Assembly (NCBI RefSeq): GCF_000021805.1
Contig: NC_011726.1
Location: forward strand, 186,001 to 250,000
Direction of reading: 5' to 3'
Source: Rippkaea orientalis PCC 8801
GTDB taxonomy: Bacteria > Cyanobacteriota > Cyanobacteriia > Cyanobacteriales > Microcystaceae
Length of the DNA: 64,000 bases
Both the position numbers and the translations under genes were made by a program. Numbering within the stretch: position 1 is the stretch's first letter; each line of letters starts with the position of its first letter. The notes beneath the pieces are model-generated. The model did not search any database. It saw only the letters and a program-made list of their open reading frames with translations, and had not been told where the DNA came from. Positions 35,178-46,071 of the stretch are shown here, piece by piece.

Positions 35178-35570
35178 CTACACTCTGCGTCGTTTGGGTG
35201 GACGACAACCGTTGTGAGGAATGGGAGTAACGTCCCGAATCAGGGTAATTTCTAATCCGGCTCCTTGAAGCGCCCGGATGGCCGTTTCTCGTCCGGCTCC
35301 TGGACCGCTCACCATGACTTCAATTTGCCGCATTCCCTGGTCGATAGCTCGACGGGCTGCCGCATCGGCTGCGGTTTGGGCAGCAAACGGGGTTCCTTTT
35401 TTGGCTCCCTTGAACCCACTTGATCCAGCCGAAGCCCAAGAAACGACATCCCCTTTGGTGTCAGCAATGGTGACGATCGTATTATTGAAGGTAGACTGGA
35501 TGTGGGCGATGCCGTTAGGAACGTTTTTCTTTTGTTTTTTTGTACCGGTTTTTTTGGTAGGTCGCGCCAT
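35178..35570 (-). CDS. rpsK: Ribosomal protein S11
   Basis: A 130-residue 30S platform protein. [30 protein letters not shown], then [14 protein letters not shown] and a C-terminal [15 protein letters not shown]. The N-terminal basic tail is usual. Confidence 0.97.
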   Translation of the reverse strand: MARPTKKTGTKKQKKNVPNGIAHIQSTFNNTIVTIADTKGDVVSWASAGSSGFKGAKKGTPFAAQTAADAAARRAIDQGMRQIEVMVSGPGAGRETAIRALQGAGLEITLIRDVTPIPHNGCRPPKRRRV

Positions 35571-35621
35571 AATGTTTGACTGAAATTTGCCTCTAACTCT
35601 ATTACCAATCGTAATAATGGA

Positions 35622-36005
35622 TTATTTCTTGGATGGGGCTTTTTTCTTCCCAGCCACGGTCACTCGTCGGCCCCGACGGGTACGAGCGTTGGTTCGAGTC
35701 CGTTGCCCCCGTACAGGTAGTCCTTGACGATGACGACGACCCCGATAAGTGCCGATATCGGCTAATCGCTTGATGTTCATCGCTTCCCAACGTCTCAAAT
35801 CCCCTTCGATTTGATAGTTGGTTTCGATGTAAGCCCGTAAATTAGCGACTTCTTCATCGGTTAAGTCCCTAACTCGGGTATCGGGGTTAACCCCGGTTTC
35901 CGCTAAAATTTCTTGAGATCTTGAGAGACCAATGCCAAATAGATAAGTTAAACCGATTTCAACTCGCTTATCTCGAGGCAGGTCTACACCAGCTATCCTC
36001 GCCAC
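35622..36005 (-). CDS. rpsM: Ribosomal protein S13
   Basis: A 127-residue 30S head protein that contacts tRNA. It starts [26 protein letters not shown] and contains [24 protein letters not shown]. It lies 51 bp upstream of rpsK. Confidence 0.97.
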   Translation of the reverse strand: MARIAGVDLPRDKRVEIGLTYLFGIGLSRSQEILAETGVNPDTRVRDLTDEEVANLRAYIETNYQIEGDLRRWEAMNIKRLADIGTYRGRRHRQGLPVRGQRTRTNARTRRGRRVTVAGKKKAPSKK

Positions 36006-36091
36006 GTTGTTTGCTCCTGAGTACTGAGTGTTCTGATTGGTTGTTGGTGTGCCTAATTGAAGAATTGCCTAAGCTGCTATGATGATGGCTC

Positions 36092-36205
36092 CTAACCTTG
36101 ACGTTGCTTGTGTTTAGGATTAGAACAAATCACCATCACCCGACCCCTTCGTCGGATTACGCGACATTTCTCACACATTTTTTTGACGGATGCTCTAACT
36201 TTCAT
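36092..36205 (-). CDS. rpmJ: Ribosomal protein L36
   Basis: 37 residues read on the minus strand: [14 protein letters not shown], then [20 protein letters not shown]. The Cys/His zinc ligands (C11, C14, C27, H32) are present. It is too short for standard ORF lists and is placed between infA and rpsM, as in other bacteria. Confidence 0.96.
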   Translation of the reverse strand: MKVRASVKKMCEKCRVIRRRGRVMVICSNPKHKQRQG

Positions 36206-36322
36206 TGTGTTTTCTACAGCTTTGACTGCAAGCTTATTATTATAACAAAAATTGTGTTTGAAGTCAGCTAATTATAAGGATTTTTTTTGGGTATTTGCCC
36301 TTAGATAACTCTTGCTAACTTT

Positions 36323-36550
36323 TTACTTCTTGCCTTTGAGTCGATAGGTAATTCTTCCTTTGCTTAAGTCGTAGGGGGTTAATTCTACTTTGACGCGATC
36401 GCCGGGCAGAATTTTAATGTAGTTACGACGGATTTTCCCGGAAATATGGGCGAGAACGTTATGCCCATTATCGAGATCGACGCGAAACATCGCATTAGGA
36501 AGGGATTCCGTGACGGTTCCTTCCATTTCAATTAAATCTTGTTTAGACAC
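36323..36550 (-). CDS. infA: Translation initiation factor IF-1
   Basis: 75 residues from a GTG start ([21 protein letters not shown]). The S1-like OB fold is complete: [29 protein letters not shown]. The frame runs eight codons further upstream to an ATG, but the shorter form matches the family start. It lies between adk and rpmJ. Confidence 0.95.
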   Translation of the reverse strand: MSKQDLIEMEGTVTESLPNAMFRVDLDNGHNVLAHISGKIRRNYIKILPGDRVKVELTPYDLSKGRITYRLKGKK

Positions 36551-36726
36551 AATCTGATCCCTCAAATGGTACACTTCAAGCTAGATCTATCTTGATCTTC
36601 TGGGTTAATATTTTCAGACAAGACGATCCGCAGGCGTTATATTCGCCCTTTCTTCCCTATCTTATCAAAGATTTTGGCTCATGGCTCCTCCTAATTGGGT
36701 TAACATAACAATTGACTCTTTCGGGA

Positions 36727-37290
36727 CTAGGCTGTTACGATTTGCTTTAAGGAAGCAGTGACGACTTCTGGGGAAGGACTGCCATCAATCGAACATAGTC
36801 TGCCTCGCCCTTGGTAATAATCAATGACTGGCTTAGTCTGTTCTCGATAGACTTCTAGGCGATGGCGGATGGTTACTTCATTATCGTCTTTGCGTCCTCT
36901 TAACAGAAGTCGTTCAATGAGTAGCTCATCAGGCACGTCTAAATTGATGGCCTGGTCAGAGAACTGGGATAATTCCGCGAGTAATTCCTCTAAAAAAGTA
37001 GCTTGGGCAACATTACGCGGAAAACCGTCTAAAATCCAACCGTTTTGGCTATCAGACCGACCTAGACGTTCTCGAATTAAGTCCAAAAGCAACTCATCAG
37101 GAACTAAATCCCCTCTATCAACGTAAATTTGGGCTTTTTGTCCCAAATCACTCTGTTGGGCAATCGCTTGCCGTAACATCTCTCCGGTGGAAATGTGAGG
37201 GATTTGTAGCTGTTTTGATAACAGTTCAGCTTGAGTTCCTTTGCCTGAACCCGGAGGTCCTAAAAAAATTAATCCCTTGGCTTGATTCAT
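36727..37290 (-). CDS. adk: Adenylate kinase
   Basis: Interconverts ATP + AMP and 2 ADP. P-loop FLGPPGSGKGTQA near residues 9-21; STGEMLR, DGFPRNVAQA and LLLRGRKDDNE. The lid is short (the VTIRHRLEVYREQT region follows directly), giving a 187-residue short-lid form without a zinc site, as common in cyanobacteria. The secY-adk-infA order is canonical. Confidence 0.95.
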   Translation of the reverse strand: MNQAKGLIFLGPPGSGKGTQAELLSKQLQIPHISTGEMLRQAIAQQSDLGQKAQIYVDRGDLVPDELLLDLIRERLGRSDSQNGWILDGFPRNVAQATFLEELLAELSQFSDQAINLDVPDELLIERLLLRGRKDDNEVTIRHRLEVYREQTKPVIDYYQGRGRLCSIDGSPSPEVVTASLKQIVTA

Positions 37291-37370
37291 GGATATTACT
37301 CATGGATAGGGTCTGAATGTGGGTCAAAAAAGGACTCATCAGGGTTAATTCCTGACCAGTCCTGCTTTAA

Positions 37371-38687
37371 CTATTGTTTAACCATCCCTTCATAGCGTTG
37401 GGAAATGACATAGGTTTGAATTTGTTTGGCCGTATCAATGGCGACCCCTACTAAAATCAGAAGAGAGGTTGCCCCCAATCCCTGAAAGGTAGTGACACCA
37501 GTAGCTCCTTCGACTAAAGTAGGAACCGTCGCTACAACACTCAAAAAAACCGCTCCCAAGAAGGTCAGACGGTTGAGAACGCCTTCTAAATATTGTTTCG
37601 TTTTTTCTCCTGGCCGAATCCCTGGAATACTCGCTCCCATCTTTTTAAGATTTTTCGAGACATCTTCAGGATTAACGATCAAAGAGGCGTAGAAATAGCT
37701 AAAAAACAGAATTAAGAGGGAATAAACCCCAATATAAGTCCAGCTTCCCGGTTGCAGCGCATTGGCAATTTGTACAAGTACCTGACTCACTGTGCCTTGA
37801 TTACCAAAAAATCCAGCGAGAGATTGGGGTAAAATCAAAACAGCCGAGGCAAAAATAATGGGCATGACTCCGCCTTGATTCAACCGTAAGGGCAAATAAC
37901 TGGTGCGTTCTCGATACAAGCGTCGGCCAACCTGACGACGAGCCGAAATAATGGGAATCCGTCGGGTTCCCTCTTGAACAAAAACAATGCCCACAATCAT
38001 GATCAAGAAGACAAACAGGAGGATAACCACCTGAGCCACGGCTTGACGACCCCCGGTTTGGGCGTAATCAATGGTATTACCGAGGGTTCTCGGTAAACTG
38101 GCCACAATACTGACAAAAATCAATAAAGAGGCTCCATTACCAATACCTCGTTCCGTGATGATTTCTGAAAGCCACATGACAAACATGGAACCCGCCGTCA
38201 AAGCGATAACCGTTTCAACGACGAACCAAGCACTATTATTGAAGGCGTAGGGTCGTAATAACCCAATGGTAATACCCATGCTTTGAATAACAGCCCAACC
38301 CAAGGAAACATAGCGAGTATATTGGGCAATTTTTCGTCGTCCTGCTTCGCCTTCATTTTTTTGTAAATCTTCCAGAGCAGGAATAGCAGCCGTTAATAGC
38401 TGTATGATAATGGAGGCGTTAATGTAAGGAAGGATGCCCAGAGCAAAGATGCCCAAGGTAGAAATCCCCCCTCCAGTAAAAATATCCAAAAAGCCGAGGA
38501 CGGGACTGCTGCTGATGGCAGCAGCAAACGCTTCTCGGTCAATGCCTGGAATGGGGATAAAAATGCCGAAACGGACTAAAATTAATAAACCAATAGTAAT
38601 CAGTAACCGACCTCGAAGGCCGGCTGCTTGAGCCATTTGTAAAAATGTCTCTTGCGCTGTGGGGGTTTTATCTCGACTGACAACCAT
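37371..38687 (-). CDS. secY: Protein translocase subunit SecY
   Basis: The 438-residue channel subunit of the SecYEG translocon, in the plasma and thylakoid membranes. The N-terminal cytosolic helix is followed by ten hydrophobic helices. GRLLITIGLLILVRFGIFIPIPGID is TM1, GGISTLGIFALGILPYINASIIIQLL is the plug/TM2 region, and SLLIFVSIVASLP and ITERGIGNGASLLIF are conserved. It follows rplO. Confidence 0.96.
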   Translation of the reverse strand: MVVSRDKTPTAQETFLQMAQAAGLRGRLLITIGLLILVRFGIFIPIPGIDREAFAAAISSSPVLGFLDIFTGGGISTLGIFALGILPYINASIIIQLLTAAIPALEDLQKNEGEAGRRKIAQYTRYVSLGWAVIQSMGITIGLLRPYAFNNSAWFVVETVIALTAGSMFVMWLSEIITERGIGNGASLLIFVSIVASLPRTLGNTIDYAQTGGRQAVAQVVILLFVFLIMIVGIVFVQEGTRRIPIISARRQVGRRLYRERTSYLPLRLNQGGVMPIIFASAVLILPQSLAGFFGNQGTVSQVLVQIANALQPGSWTYIGVYSLLILFFSYFYASLIVNPEDVSKNLKKMGASIPGIRPGEKTKQYLEGVLNRLTFLGAVFLSVVATVPTLVEGATGVTTFQGLGATSLLILVGVAIDTAKQIQTYVISQRYEGMVKQ

Positions 38688-38731
38688 TAATGGCTACCTC
38701 AGTTATTATTTATCATTTCTTAACTTATCAA

Positions 38732-39211
38732 TTATTCATCCTTTTCGGTATCCTGTTGGGACTTGCGAGATAGCACTTCCCAACTGCCCCCGGTGGCGGC
38801 GATTTTTTCTTGAGCACTTTTGCTAAAAGCAGCTGCTTTAACCGTTAAGGCTTTCGTCAAGGTGCCATCCCCTAAAACCTTCAACGGACCGTCATTGGTG
38901 GTAATAATGCCTTGTTCCATCAAACTTTCGAGGGTGACTTCTGTATTCGGCTCTAGGGACTCCAATTTACCGACATTGATGATGGTGTAATGTTTGGGAT
39001 TAACCAAAGGAAAGTGCTTTAATTTAGGAATACGGCGATAGAGGGGCATTTGTCCCCCTTCAAAGCCAGCTTTTGTTCCCGTTCCTGAGCGAGATTTTTG
39101 ACCTCGCATCCCAAAACCGCAACTAGCCCCTTGTCCAGCAGAAATGCCCCGACCAACGCGACGACGTCGTTTTGTGGAGCCTTCTTTGGGGGTAACTTCA
39201 TGGATTCTCAT
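38732..39211 (-). CDS. rplO: Ribosomal protein L15
   Basis: 159 residues from ATG 39211 ([22 protein letters not shown]). A longer frame from 39250 adds 13 unsupported residues. [32 protein letters not shown] is the L15 signature. rpmD (L30), which often sits before rplO in enterobacteria, is absent. Confidence 0.95.
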   Translation of the reverse strand: MRIHEVTPKEGSTKRRRRVGRGISAGQGASCGFGMRGQKSRSGTGTKAGFEGGQMPLYRRIPKLKHFPLVNPKHYTIINVGKLESLEPNTEVTLESLMEQGIITTNDGPLKVLGDGTLTKALTVKAAAFSKSAQEKIAATGGSWEVLSRKSQQDTEKDE

Positions 39212-39268
39212 AACTTTTTGTAGGTTGTAATGATTCTTTAAACCGTTCAAACCTTAAGCCTTCTTGGC

Positions 39269-39790
39269 TTAAGTGTAGAGGTGTTCGAGGGGAACGCCTC
39301 GTTCTTGGGCAACTTCAGAGAACGTCCGCAGACCTTCAAGGGCGTTAATCACTGCCCTAGCGTTGTTGAGGGGGTTACTCGACCCCAGTTGTTTAGCCAA
39401 GATGTTTTTGACTCCTGCCAATTCCAGGACAGTACGGACTGCGCCCCCAGCAATTACCCCAGTCCCTGGTGCAGCCGGTCTAACGATGACTTTGGCTCCG
39501 CCAGAAACCCCTCTCGTAATGTGAGTAATCGAGCTTGCTTTGGTTAAGGATACGTCAATGAGTTGTTTTTTGCCATCAGCGACCCCTTTACGGACGGCTC
39601 CGATGACATCGCCAGCTTTACCGACACCCACGCCTACTTGGCCATTTTCATTGCCTACGACAACAATGGCGCGGAAGCTCAATTTTTTCCCGCCTTTGAC
39701 CACTTTACTGACCCGACGAATTTGGATAACCCGTTCTTGCCAGTTGGTTTCTTTGGCTTTCGTTCGGCTGCTTTTACGACGTTTTGCCAT
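39269..39790 (-). CDS. rpsE: Ribosomal protein S5
   Basis: A 173-residue 30S protein: [30 protein letters not shown] and a C-terminal [21 protein letters not shown]-type segment. It lies between rplR and rplO. Confidence 0.96.
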   Translation of the reverse strand: MAKRRKSSRTKAKETNWQERVIQIRRVSKVVKGGKKLSFRAIVVVGNENGQVGVGVGKAGDVIGAVRKGVADGKKQLIDVSLTKASSITHITRGVSGGAKVIVRPAAPGTGVIAGGAVRTVLELAGVKNILAKQLGSSNPLNNARAVINALEGLRTFSEVAQERGVPLEHLYT

Positions 39791-39839
39791 GGTTTCTACC
39801 TAAATTAACTGCAAAAAAAGAGAATGTGTTGTCCTGTGT

Positions 39840-40202
39840 TTAAAACTGCAAACCAGCTTCACGGGCTGCATCAGCTAAGGCTTTGACTCGTCCGTGATAA
39901 AGGTTACCGCCGCGATCAAACACGACTTGTTCAATTCCTTGGGCTAAAGCGCGTTCGGCCACTAATTTACCAACGGCGGCGGAGGCTTCACAGGTGGAGC
40001 CAGAGCTTAAGGATTTTTTCAAATCCGGTTCGACGGTGGAAGCCGCGGCGATGGTATGTTGTCCCACATCGTCAATGATCTGGGCATAGATATGAAGATT
40101 GGAACGGAAAACTGCCAAACGCGGACAGTTGGGAGTCCCATTGACTTTTTTGCGAATCCGTCGATGACGGCGTTGCACTGATTCTTTGCGTGAGAGTTTC
40201 AT
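39840..40202 (-). CDS. rplR: Ribosomal protein L18
   Basis: A 120-residue 5S-rRNA-binding protein: [35 protein letters not shown] and [26 protein letters not shown]. It follows rplF by 2 bp. Confidence 0.96.
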   Translation of the reverse strand: MKLSRKESVQRRHRRIRKKVNGTPNCPRLAVFRSNLHIYAQIIDDVGQHTIAAASTVEPDLKKSLSSGSTCEASAAVGKLVAERALAQGIEQVVFDRGGNLYHGRVKALADAAREAGLQF

Positions 40203-40204
40203 AG

Positions 40205-40744
40205 TTATTTCTTACCGGTCTTACCAGCTTTACGTCTAACAAATTCATCACTGTAACGAATCCCTTTGCCTTTATAGACTTCTGGGGGACGGACGGCACG
40301 AATTTCGGCGGAGACGTTGCCAACAATTTCTTTATCGATGCCGCTCACAATGACGAGGGTGTTATTTTCCACAGCCACCTGAATCCCGGCGGGCATGGTC
40401 ATTTCAACGGGTTTACTGTAGCCCACGTTGAGGGTGAGTTTAGTCCCTTGAACTTGAGCACGATAGCCCACCCCTTGGATGCTTAAGCGTTTTTCAAAGC
40501 CTTTGGAGACTCCTTCAACCATGTTGGCCACCAGGGTACGGGTCAGTCCATGACGTTCACGGGCGGTACGGGAATCGTCTTCGCGTTGTACCAGCAGGGT
40601 GTCATTTTCTTGGACGACGTTGACTTTATCGGGTAACGTACGCTCTAAGGATCCTTTAGGTCCTTTAACGGCGACGTGCTGTCCTTGGATGTCGATGGTG
40701 ACTTTGTTGGGGATAGGAATCGGGCGTTTACCAATACGAGACAT
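40205..40744 (-). CDS. rplF: Ribosomal protein L6
   Basis: A 179-residue 50S protein starting [19 protein letters not shown], ending with [28 protein letters not shown]. The two repeated beta-sheet domains are complete. Confidence 0.96.
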   Translation of the reverse strand: MSRIGKRPIPIPNKVTIDIQGQHVAVKGPKGSLERTLPDKVNVVQENDTLLVQREDDSRTARERHGLTRTLVANMVEGVSKGFEKRLSIQGVGYRAQVQGTKLTLNVGYSKPVEMTMPAGIQVAVENNTLVIVSGIDKEIVGNVSAEIRAVRPPEVYKGKGIRYSDEFVRRKAGKTGKK

Positions 40745-40815
40745 AGTTGATAATTGATAGTTGATAGTTGATAGTTGATAGTTGATAGTTGAAATTCTTC
40801 ACTATTCACTATTCA
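40745..40815. repeat. TTGATAG heptamer array between rpsH and rplF
   Basis: Six or more consecutive TTGATAG units (about 40751-40792), then CACTATT / TTCACTATTCAC units forming its inverted complement, inside the ribosomal transcript. The two parts could pair as a hairpin. Confidence 0.75.
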
Positions 40816-40824
40816 CTCAAAGGC

Positions 40825-41226
40825 CTACCAGATGTAGCAAAGGATTTCGCCGCCCACGTTTTGCCGTCTGGCTTCTCGATCAGTCATGATGCCTTTGGAG
40901 GTGGAAACGATCGCAATACCGATTCCTCCGAGTACCCGAGGCAGGTCTTTACAGTTGGAGTAGACCCTTAATCCAGGTTTACTGACCCGTTTGAGCATAT
41001 TAATGATGGGCTGACGGTTTTTGTCTTTGTATTTGAGGGTGAGGACGAGGTATTTTTGAACCCCCTCTCCGGTTTCTTCAAAACCCTCAATAAAGCCTTC
41101 TTCTTTGAGAACTTGGGCAATGCTACGGGTCATTTTGGTGGTCGGCACTTGAGTGGTGGGGTGCCGGACTGCACAAGCATTGCGGATGCGAGTGAGCATA
41201 TCTGAGATGGTGTCGTTAGGTGCCAT
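40825..41226 (-). CDS. rpsH: Ribosomal protein S8
   Basis: A 133-residue 30S protein: [29 protein letters not shown] and the C-terminal [21 protein letters not shown]. It follows rplE directly: rpsN (S14), present between these genes in many bacteria, is missing here. Confidence 0.96.
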   Translation of the reverse strand: MAPNDTISDMLTRIRNACAVRHPTTQVPTTKMTRSIAQVLKEEGFIEGFEETGEGVQKYLVLTLKYKDKNRQPIINMLKRVSKPGLRVYSNCKDLPRVLGGIGIAIVSTSKGIMTDREARRQNVGGEILCYIW

Positions 41227-41264
41227 TAGTACCGATGATTTTCTCCTATAAAGTCGCCAATTAA

Positions 41265-41807
41265 TTAGGTGCGGAAGGGCATTCCCAGTTCTTTGAGGAG
41301 GGCGCGTCCTTCTTCATCTGTTTGGGCGGTGGTAATGATTGAAACGTCCATCCCGCGAATTTGATCGATGGTGTCGTAGTCAATTTCGGGGAAGATCAGT
41401 TGTTCCCGAATGCCGAGGCTGTAGTTTCCCCGTCCGTCGAAGCTTTTGGCACTGATGCCGCGAAAATCTCGAATCCGGGGCAACGCCAAGTTAATCAGGC
41501 GATCAAGAAAGGCGTACATCCGATCTGAGCGTAGTGTTACCATCACCCCGACGGGCATTCCTTGACGAATTTTGAAACCCGCGATCGCTTTTTTTGCACG
41601 AGTGACCACGGGTTTTTGTCCAGTGATGGTAGAGAGTTCGTTAATGGAAGATTCTAGGGCTTTAGCGTTTTGAGACGCTTCTCCTAGTCCTCGGTTAACG
41701 GTAATCTTGACCACTTTGGGGACTTCGTGGGGATTTTTGTAGCTAAACTGTTCAGTGAGTTTAGGAACAATGGTATCTTGATAAACTTGTTTAAGTCGTT
41801 GAGGCAT
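41265..41807 (-). CDS. rplE: Ribosomal protein L5
   Basis: A 180-residue 50S protein binding 5S r[47 protein letters not shown] and [12 protein letters not shown]. It precedes rpsH. Confidence 0.96.
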   Translation of the reverse strand: MPQRLKQVYQDTIVPKLTEQFSYKNPHEVPKVVKITVNRGLGEASQNAKALESSINELSTITGQKPVVTRAKKAIAGFKIRQGMPVGVMVTLRSDRMYAFLDRLINLALPRIRDFRGISAKSFDGRGNYSLGIREQLIFPEIDYDTIDQIRGMDVSIITTAQTDEEGRALLKELGMPFRT

Positions 41808-41877
41808 GGTGTTTTTGTCCTTATTTTCCCTGGGCTTGGTCAGGGTTCAATGAAGTCAGAAGTTGACTGGCTAGTGA

Positions 41878-42231
41878 CTAATCGATGATTTCGCCCGTTT
41901 TTTTGAGCATTCTTACTTTACGCCCTTCTTCGGTGAAGGTGTAGGAGACGCGACTGGCGACTTGTTCTTTGGTGGAATAAAGCATGACGTTAGAACTGTG
42001 AATCGGGGCTTCAAAGGTGGAAATTTGCCCGGATTCTCCTTCTTGTTGGGGTTTAACGTGCTTAGTTCTCACATTCACCCCTTGAACGACAACGGTACTG
42101 GTAGTGGGATCGGTTTTGACAACTTCCCCGACTTTGCCTTTGTCGCGTCCGGAAATCACCTGAACGGTGTCACCTTTTTTGACGTGCATTTTGTACCGTT
42201 TGGGGGTTTGGTTTTTTTTCTTATAGCTCAT
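41878..42231 (-). CDS. rplX: Ribosomal protein L24
   Basis: A 117-residue 50S assembly protein with KOW motif ([20 protein letters not shown]). The N-terminal [12 protein letters not shown] lead is possibly an extension; an internal ATG would give MHVKKGD. It overlaps the rplN stop by one base (TAATG). Confidence 0.93.
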   Translation of the reverse strand: MSYKKKNQTPKRYKMHVKKGDTVQVISGRDKGKVGEVVKTDPTTSTVVVQGVNVRTKHVKPQQEGESGQISTFEAPIHSSNVMLYSTKEQVASRVSYTFTEEGRKVRMLKKTGEIID

Positions 42232-42599
42232 TAGAGTACCTCCGGAGCCAGAGAAACGATTTTGGTGTAGTTTTTATCGCGTAATTCCCGCGCAACGGGA
42301 CCAAAAACACGGGTTCCTTTGGGATTTCCGTCATTGTTGATAATGACGGCGGCGTTATCGTCAAACCGGATACTCATGCCACTGGCCCGTCTGACAGGTT
42401 GGCGAGTGCGTACGATGACGGCTCTAACAATCTCTGACCGTTTAATGGGCATATTGGGGATGGCATCTTTGACCACGGCAATGATCACATCTCCAATTTC
42501 GCCGTAGCGGCAGTTTCCGGTTCCCAGGACTCGTAAACACATTAATTTACGGGCCCCACTGTTATCAGCGACATTCAGATAGGTTTGCTGTTGAATCAC
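42231..42599 (-). CDS. rplN: Ribosomal protein L14
   Basis: A 122-residue 50S protein: [36 protein letters not shown] and [13 protein letters not shown]. It is tightly linked to rplX and 16 bp from rpsQ. Confidence 0.97.
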   Translation of the reverse strand: MIQQQTYLNVADNSGARKLMCLRVLGTGNCRYGEIGDVIIAVVKDAIPNMPIKRSEIVRAVIVRTRQPVRRASGMSIRFDDNAAVIINNDGNPKGTRVFGPVARELRDKNYTKIVSLAPEVL

Positions 42600-42615
42600 G
42601 GCGGTAACTTGGGGA

Positions 42616-42858
42616 TTAATGGGACGTTAAGATTTCTGCCACAACCCAGCGTTTGGTTTTACTCAGAGGTCGCGTTTCTTGAATACGGACGCGATCGCCT
42701 TCTTGACACTGGTTTTCTTGGTCGTGGGCTTTGAATTTTTTGGTTTTTACGACGATTTTGCCGTATTTGGGGTGAGGTGAGCGGTTTTCAATGGCAACCA
42801 CGACGGTTTTATCCATTTTATTACTCACAACAACTCCCACTCTTTCTTTAACTGCCAT
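42616..42858 (-). CDS. rpsQ: Ribosomal protein S17
   Basis: An 80-residue 30S OB-fold protein: [19 protein letters not shown] and [19 protein letters not shown]. It lies 7 bp after rpmC. Confidence 0.96.
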   Translation of the reverse strand: MAVKERVGVVVSNKMDKTVVVAIENRSPHPKYGKIVVKTKKFKAHDQENQCQEGDRVRIQETRPLSKTKRWVVAEILTSH

Positions 42859-42865
42859 AATCAGT

Positions 42866-43102
42866 CTATTCCTCTTCTGGCGTAACGGATGGGGCTGACT
42901 GGGCTTGAAGTTGACGTTCTCGTTCCACAGTCATGAGTTGTGCCAACCGATGGCGAGTGTGCTTAAATTCATGGGTTTTTTCTAAGCGGTTGGTGGCTTT
43001 TTGAAATCTTAGGGTAAATAGCTGACGCTTGGCGGCTAAGATTTCCTCCACCAGTTCCTCATCGTTGAGCTTTCTGGCATCTTCTATCTTGGGCAGGGGC
43101 AT
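42866..43102 (-). CDS. rpmC: Ribosomal protein L29
   Basis: A 78-residue helical 50S protein with [29 protein letters not shown] and a basic C-terminal half. It lies 4 bp after rplP. Confidence 0.95.
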   Translation of the reverse strand: MPLPKIEDARKLNDEELVEEILAAKRQLFTLRFQKATNRLEKTHEFKHTRHRLAQLMTVERERQLQAQSAPSVTPEEE

Positions 43103-43106
43103 AATT

Positions 43107-43526
43107 TTAAATGTATTCCTCCGCTTTGGTAATAAATTTGGTCTTAATCGGCAGTTTTTGAGCCGCTAGACGCATGGCTTCCCGGGCAATGGGTTCGGAA
43201 ACACCGTCTAACTCGAACATAATGCGTCCGGGTTTGACCACAGCAACCCAATATTCAGGGGACCCTTTTCCTGATCCCATCCGAGTTTCAGCCGGGCGCA
43301 TGGTAACGGGTTTATCGGGAAAAATACGAATCCAAATCTTACCACCCCGTTTGATATAACGGGTCATTGCCCGACGGGCGGCTTCAATTTGGCGCGAAGT
43401 GATCCAACAGGGTTCGGTAGCCTGTAGGGCATAGTCACCAAAATTAATGGTGCTGCCTCGGTAGGCCATCCCCCGCATCCGTCCGCGCTGTTGTTTGCGA
43501 AATTTAGTTCTTCTAGGACTAAGCAT
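43107..43526 (-). CDS. rplP: Ribosomal protein L16
   Basis: A 139-residue 50S protein: [30 protein letters not shown], then [26 protein letters not shown] and [21 protein letters not shown]. It is preceded by a spacer of tandem repeats. Confidence 0.97.
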   Translation of the reverse strand: MLSPRRTKFRKQQRGRMRGMAYRGSTINFGDYALQATEPCWITSRQIEAARRAMTRYIKRGGKIWIRIFPDKPVTMRPAETRMGSGKGSPEYWVAVVKPGRIMFELDGVSEPIAREAMRLAAQKLPIKTKFITKAEEYI

Positions 43527-43620
43527 GGTAATTACCGTTAATAGTTAATAGTGAATAGTGGATAGTAAATAGTTATTTTAAGCATTGGCTATTGACTACG
43601 GGCTATTGACTATTGATTTC
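43527..43620. repeat. Degenerate heptamer array in the rplP-rpsC spacer
   Basis: Repeated TTAATAG, GTGAATAG, GTGGATAG and GTAAATAG units fill much of this 94-bp spacer, with a second set GGCTATTGACTA nearby. Confidence 0.65.
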
Positions 43621-44346
43621 TTATTCTTCGCCTGATCGATCTTCAAATTGCTGGCGACGACGTTGACGGCGAGGGGTTTGACTGGGTACGGGCATGGGAA
43701 TTTCTTCTTGACCGGGAATAATTTCTCCTTTGAAGACCCAGACTTTCACGCCTAAAATCCCGTAAATGGTTTGAGCCGTACGGTAGGCATAGTCAATGTC
43801 GGCGCGTAGGGTATGGAGGGGAACTCGTCCTTCTCTGACCCATTCTGTCCGTGCAATTTCAGCCCCGTTGAGGCGACCACTGACTTGAATTTTGATCCCC
43901 TTAACTTCTGCCCGTTGAGCCCGTTGAATGGCTTGGCGAACAACGCGACGGAAGGAAACCCGTCTTTCAAGTTGTTGGGTGATGTATTCGGCAATTAACA
44001 TGGCATCGGCATCAACACGCTGGACTTCGATGACATTAATGCGAATTTGGCGGTTTCCGCCTAAATCCTGCTGTAAACCGAGGCGTAATTGCTCGATGCC
44101 ACTGCCGCCTCGACCCACGACTACCCCAGGTCGGGCAGTATGGATGGCTAGGTCAACCTGATCGGCTTTGCGTTCGATCCGAATATCGGAAATTCCCGCA
44201 TTGCTAAGATTCTTGGTAATATACTGTCGAATTTGGCGATCTTCTTGTAAGGTTTCGGGATAGCGTTTGCTGTCGGCGTACCAGCAAGATTTATGGTCTG
44301 CGGTAATACCGAGGCGAAACCCGATTGGATGTATCTTTTGTCCCAT
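43621..44346 (-). CDS. rpsC: Ribosomal protein S3
   Basis: A 241-residue 30S head protein with KH domain ([18 protein letters not shown]) and a C-terminal basic tail. [14 protein letters not shown] is the usual start. It has a C-terminal extension rich in Arg and Gln. Confidence 0.96.
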   Translation of the reverse strand: MGQKIHPIGFRLGITADHKSCWYADSKRYPETLQEDRQIRQYITKNLSNAGISDIRIERKADQVDLAIHTARPGVVVGRGGSGIEQLRLGLQQDLGGNRQIRINVIEVQRVDADAMLIAEYITQQLERRVSFRRVVRQAIQRAQRAEVKGIKIQVSGRLNGAEIARTEWVREGRVPLHTLRADIDYAYRTAQTIYGILGVKVWVFKGEIIPGQEEIPMPVPSQTPRRQRRRQQFEDRSGEE

Positions 44347-44371
44347 AATGACTTTAAGCTATGTGTTACGG

Positions 44372-44734
44372 TTATTCCTCTGTTATTTCCGGTGCGACGG
44401 CAACGGTAATGTGACAGGTGGGTTTGCGAATTTGATAGGCACGTCCTTGGGCTCTCGGTCGATAGCGTCTGAGGCTCGGTCCCCCATCGGCGTAGGCTTG
44501 ACTGACGACTAAGGTGGCGCGATCGAGTCCTTCGTTATGTTCGGCGTTAGCGGCGGCTGAGCGCAGAACTTTTAAGATGGGATCGCAAGCCCGATAGGGC
44601 ATAAATTCCAGAATAATCAGTGCCTCGCGGTAAGAACGCCCACGAATTTGATCTAAGACTCGTCGTACCTTATGGGGGGACATACGGATGTAACGAGCGA
44701 TCGCTTTAACTTCTGCTGTCGTATCAACTGCCAT
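44372..44734 (-). CDS. rplV: Ribosomal protein L22
   Basis: A 120-residue 50S protein at the tunnel: [27 protein letters not shown] and [20 protein letters not shown]. It starts [13 protein letters not shown]. Confidence 0.96.
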   Translation of the reverse strand: MAVDTTAEVKAIARYIRMSPHKVRRVLDQIRGRSYREALIILEFMPYRACDPILKVLRSAAANAEHNEGLDRATLVVSQAYADGGPSLRRYRPRAQGRAYQIRKPTCHITVAVAPEITEE

Positions 44735-44755
44735 TTTTCCAGTTCATCGTTAATC

Positions 44756-44800
44756 GTTGGTAGTTAATAGTTAATAGTTAATAGTTAATAGTTTTTGGTT
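44756..44800. repeat. TTAATAG heptamer array between rplV and rpsS
   Basis: At least four TTAATAG units in tandem (TTGGTAG then TTAATAG repeats). Same family as the other ribosomal spacers. Confidence 0.75.
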
Positions 44801-44836
44801 GACTATTTTTCTATTTTCTATTCCCTATTGGTCTGA

Positions 44837-45115
44837 TTATCTTCGGGATTTTTTATCGCTTTTAGCGTGTCCCCTAAAGGTTCGGGTGGGAGCAAATTCT
44901 CCTAATTTATGTCCAACCATTTGTTCTGAAACATAGACAGGAACGTGCTGTTTTCCGTTGTGGACGGCGATAGTATGTCCGACCATTTGAGGGAGAATCG
45001 TCGAAGCTCTTGACCAGGTTTTAATCACCTGTTTATCTCCTTTTTCATTGAGTTTTTCAATTTTCGTAAGGAGACTGTCTGACACAAACGGTCCTTTTTT
45101 TAATGAGCGACCCAT
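44837..45115 (-). CDS. rpsS: Ribosomal protein S19
   Basis: 92 residues from ATG 45115 ([13 protein letters not shown]). The frame offers two extra codons upstream. [22 protein letters not shown] is diagnostic. Confidence 0.96.
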   Translation of the reverse strand: MGRSLKKGPFVSDSLLTKIEKLNEKGDKQVIKTWSRASTILPQMVGHTIAVHNGKQHVPVYVSEQMVGHKLGEFAPTRTFRGHAKSDKKSRR

Positions 45116-45149
45116 AAGCAATTCAATGGTAAAGTTTAACGGTTAGCTA

Positions 45150-45980
45150 CTATCTAGTACGTCTTCGTACTATTAGTTTGGAACTCTGTTTCTTCTTATT
45201 GCGGGTTTTTGCCCCTAAAGCGGGTTTACCCCAAGGAGTGACCGGACCGCTACGACCGATGGGAGCCCGTCCTTCTCCACCACCATGGGGGTGATCAACG
45301 GGGTTCATCACGCTTCCTCGAACATGAGGGCGTTGTCCTAGGTGGCGAGTTCGACCCGCTTTGCCTAATTTGATGTTTCTGTCTTCGACGTTACCGACTC
45401 GGCCAATGGTGGCGTAGCATTCTTTTCTCACCATCCGCACTTCTTTGGAGGGTAAGCGTAGGGTGACGTAATCTCCTTCTTTTGCTACGACTTGGGCTGA
45501 ACCACCGGCCGCTCGTACCATTTGTCCACCTTTTCCGGGGGTGAGTTCAATGTTATGAACGTCGGTTCCTAGGGGAATACGGGCTAAGGGTAGGGCGTTA
45601 CCCACTTCAAAGGGGGCGTTTTCCCCTGAAACAACCATCGTCCCTACGGTAATTCCGGCGGGAGCAAGAATATACCGTTTTTCTCCATCTTTGTAAAATA
45701 GGAGGGCAATACGGGCATTGCGGTTAGGATCGTACTCAATAGCAGCTACTTTGGCGGGAATATTATGTTTATCTCGACGAAAGTCTACGATCCGATAGAG
45801 ACGTTTATGTCCGCCACCGCGATGACGACTCGTGATCACCCCACGGTTGTTGCGTCCTTGGCGACTATGCTTGTATGTAGTTAGTGATTTTTCCGGCTCA
45901 GTTTTGGTGATTTCCGCGAAGTCAGAGACAGAAGCTTCTCTGGTTCCGGGAGTATAGGGCCGATAGGAACGAATACCCAT
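45150..45980 (-). CDS. rplB: Ribosomal protein L2
   Basis: A 276-residue 50S peptidyl-transferase-centre protein. [39 protein letters not shown] and the C-terminal [23 protein letters not shown] signature (with its conserved His) are present. Confidence 0.97.
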   Translation of the reverse strand: MGIRSYRPYTPGTREASVSDFAEITKTEPEKSLTTYKHSRQGRNNRGVITSRHRGGGHKRLYRIVDFRRDKHNIPAKVAAIEYDPNRNARIALLFYKDGEKRYILAPAGITVGTMVVSGENAPFEVGNALPLARIPLGTDVHNIELTPGKGGQMVRAAGGSAQVVAKEGDYVTLRLPSKEVRMVRKECYATIGRVGNVEDRNIKLGKAGRTRHLGQRPHVRGSVMNPVDHPHGGGEGRAPIGRSGPVTPWGKPALGAKTRNKKKQSSKLIVRRRTR

Positions 45981-45984
45981 AATT

Positions 45985-46070
45985 CAAGTTAATGGTTAAT
46001 GGTTGATAGTTGATAGTTGATAGTTGATAGTGAGTCGTTGCTCTCTATTCACTATTCACTATTCACTTTC
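45985..46070. repeat. TTGATAG array and its inverse between rplW and rplB
   Basis: TTAATGG/TTGATAG units at about 45990-46028, then CTATTCACTATTCAC repeats at about 46044-46068, giving a potential long hairpin in the transcript. Confidence 0.7.
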
Positions 46071-46071
46071 G

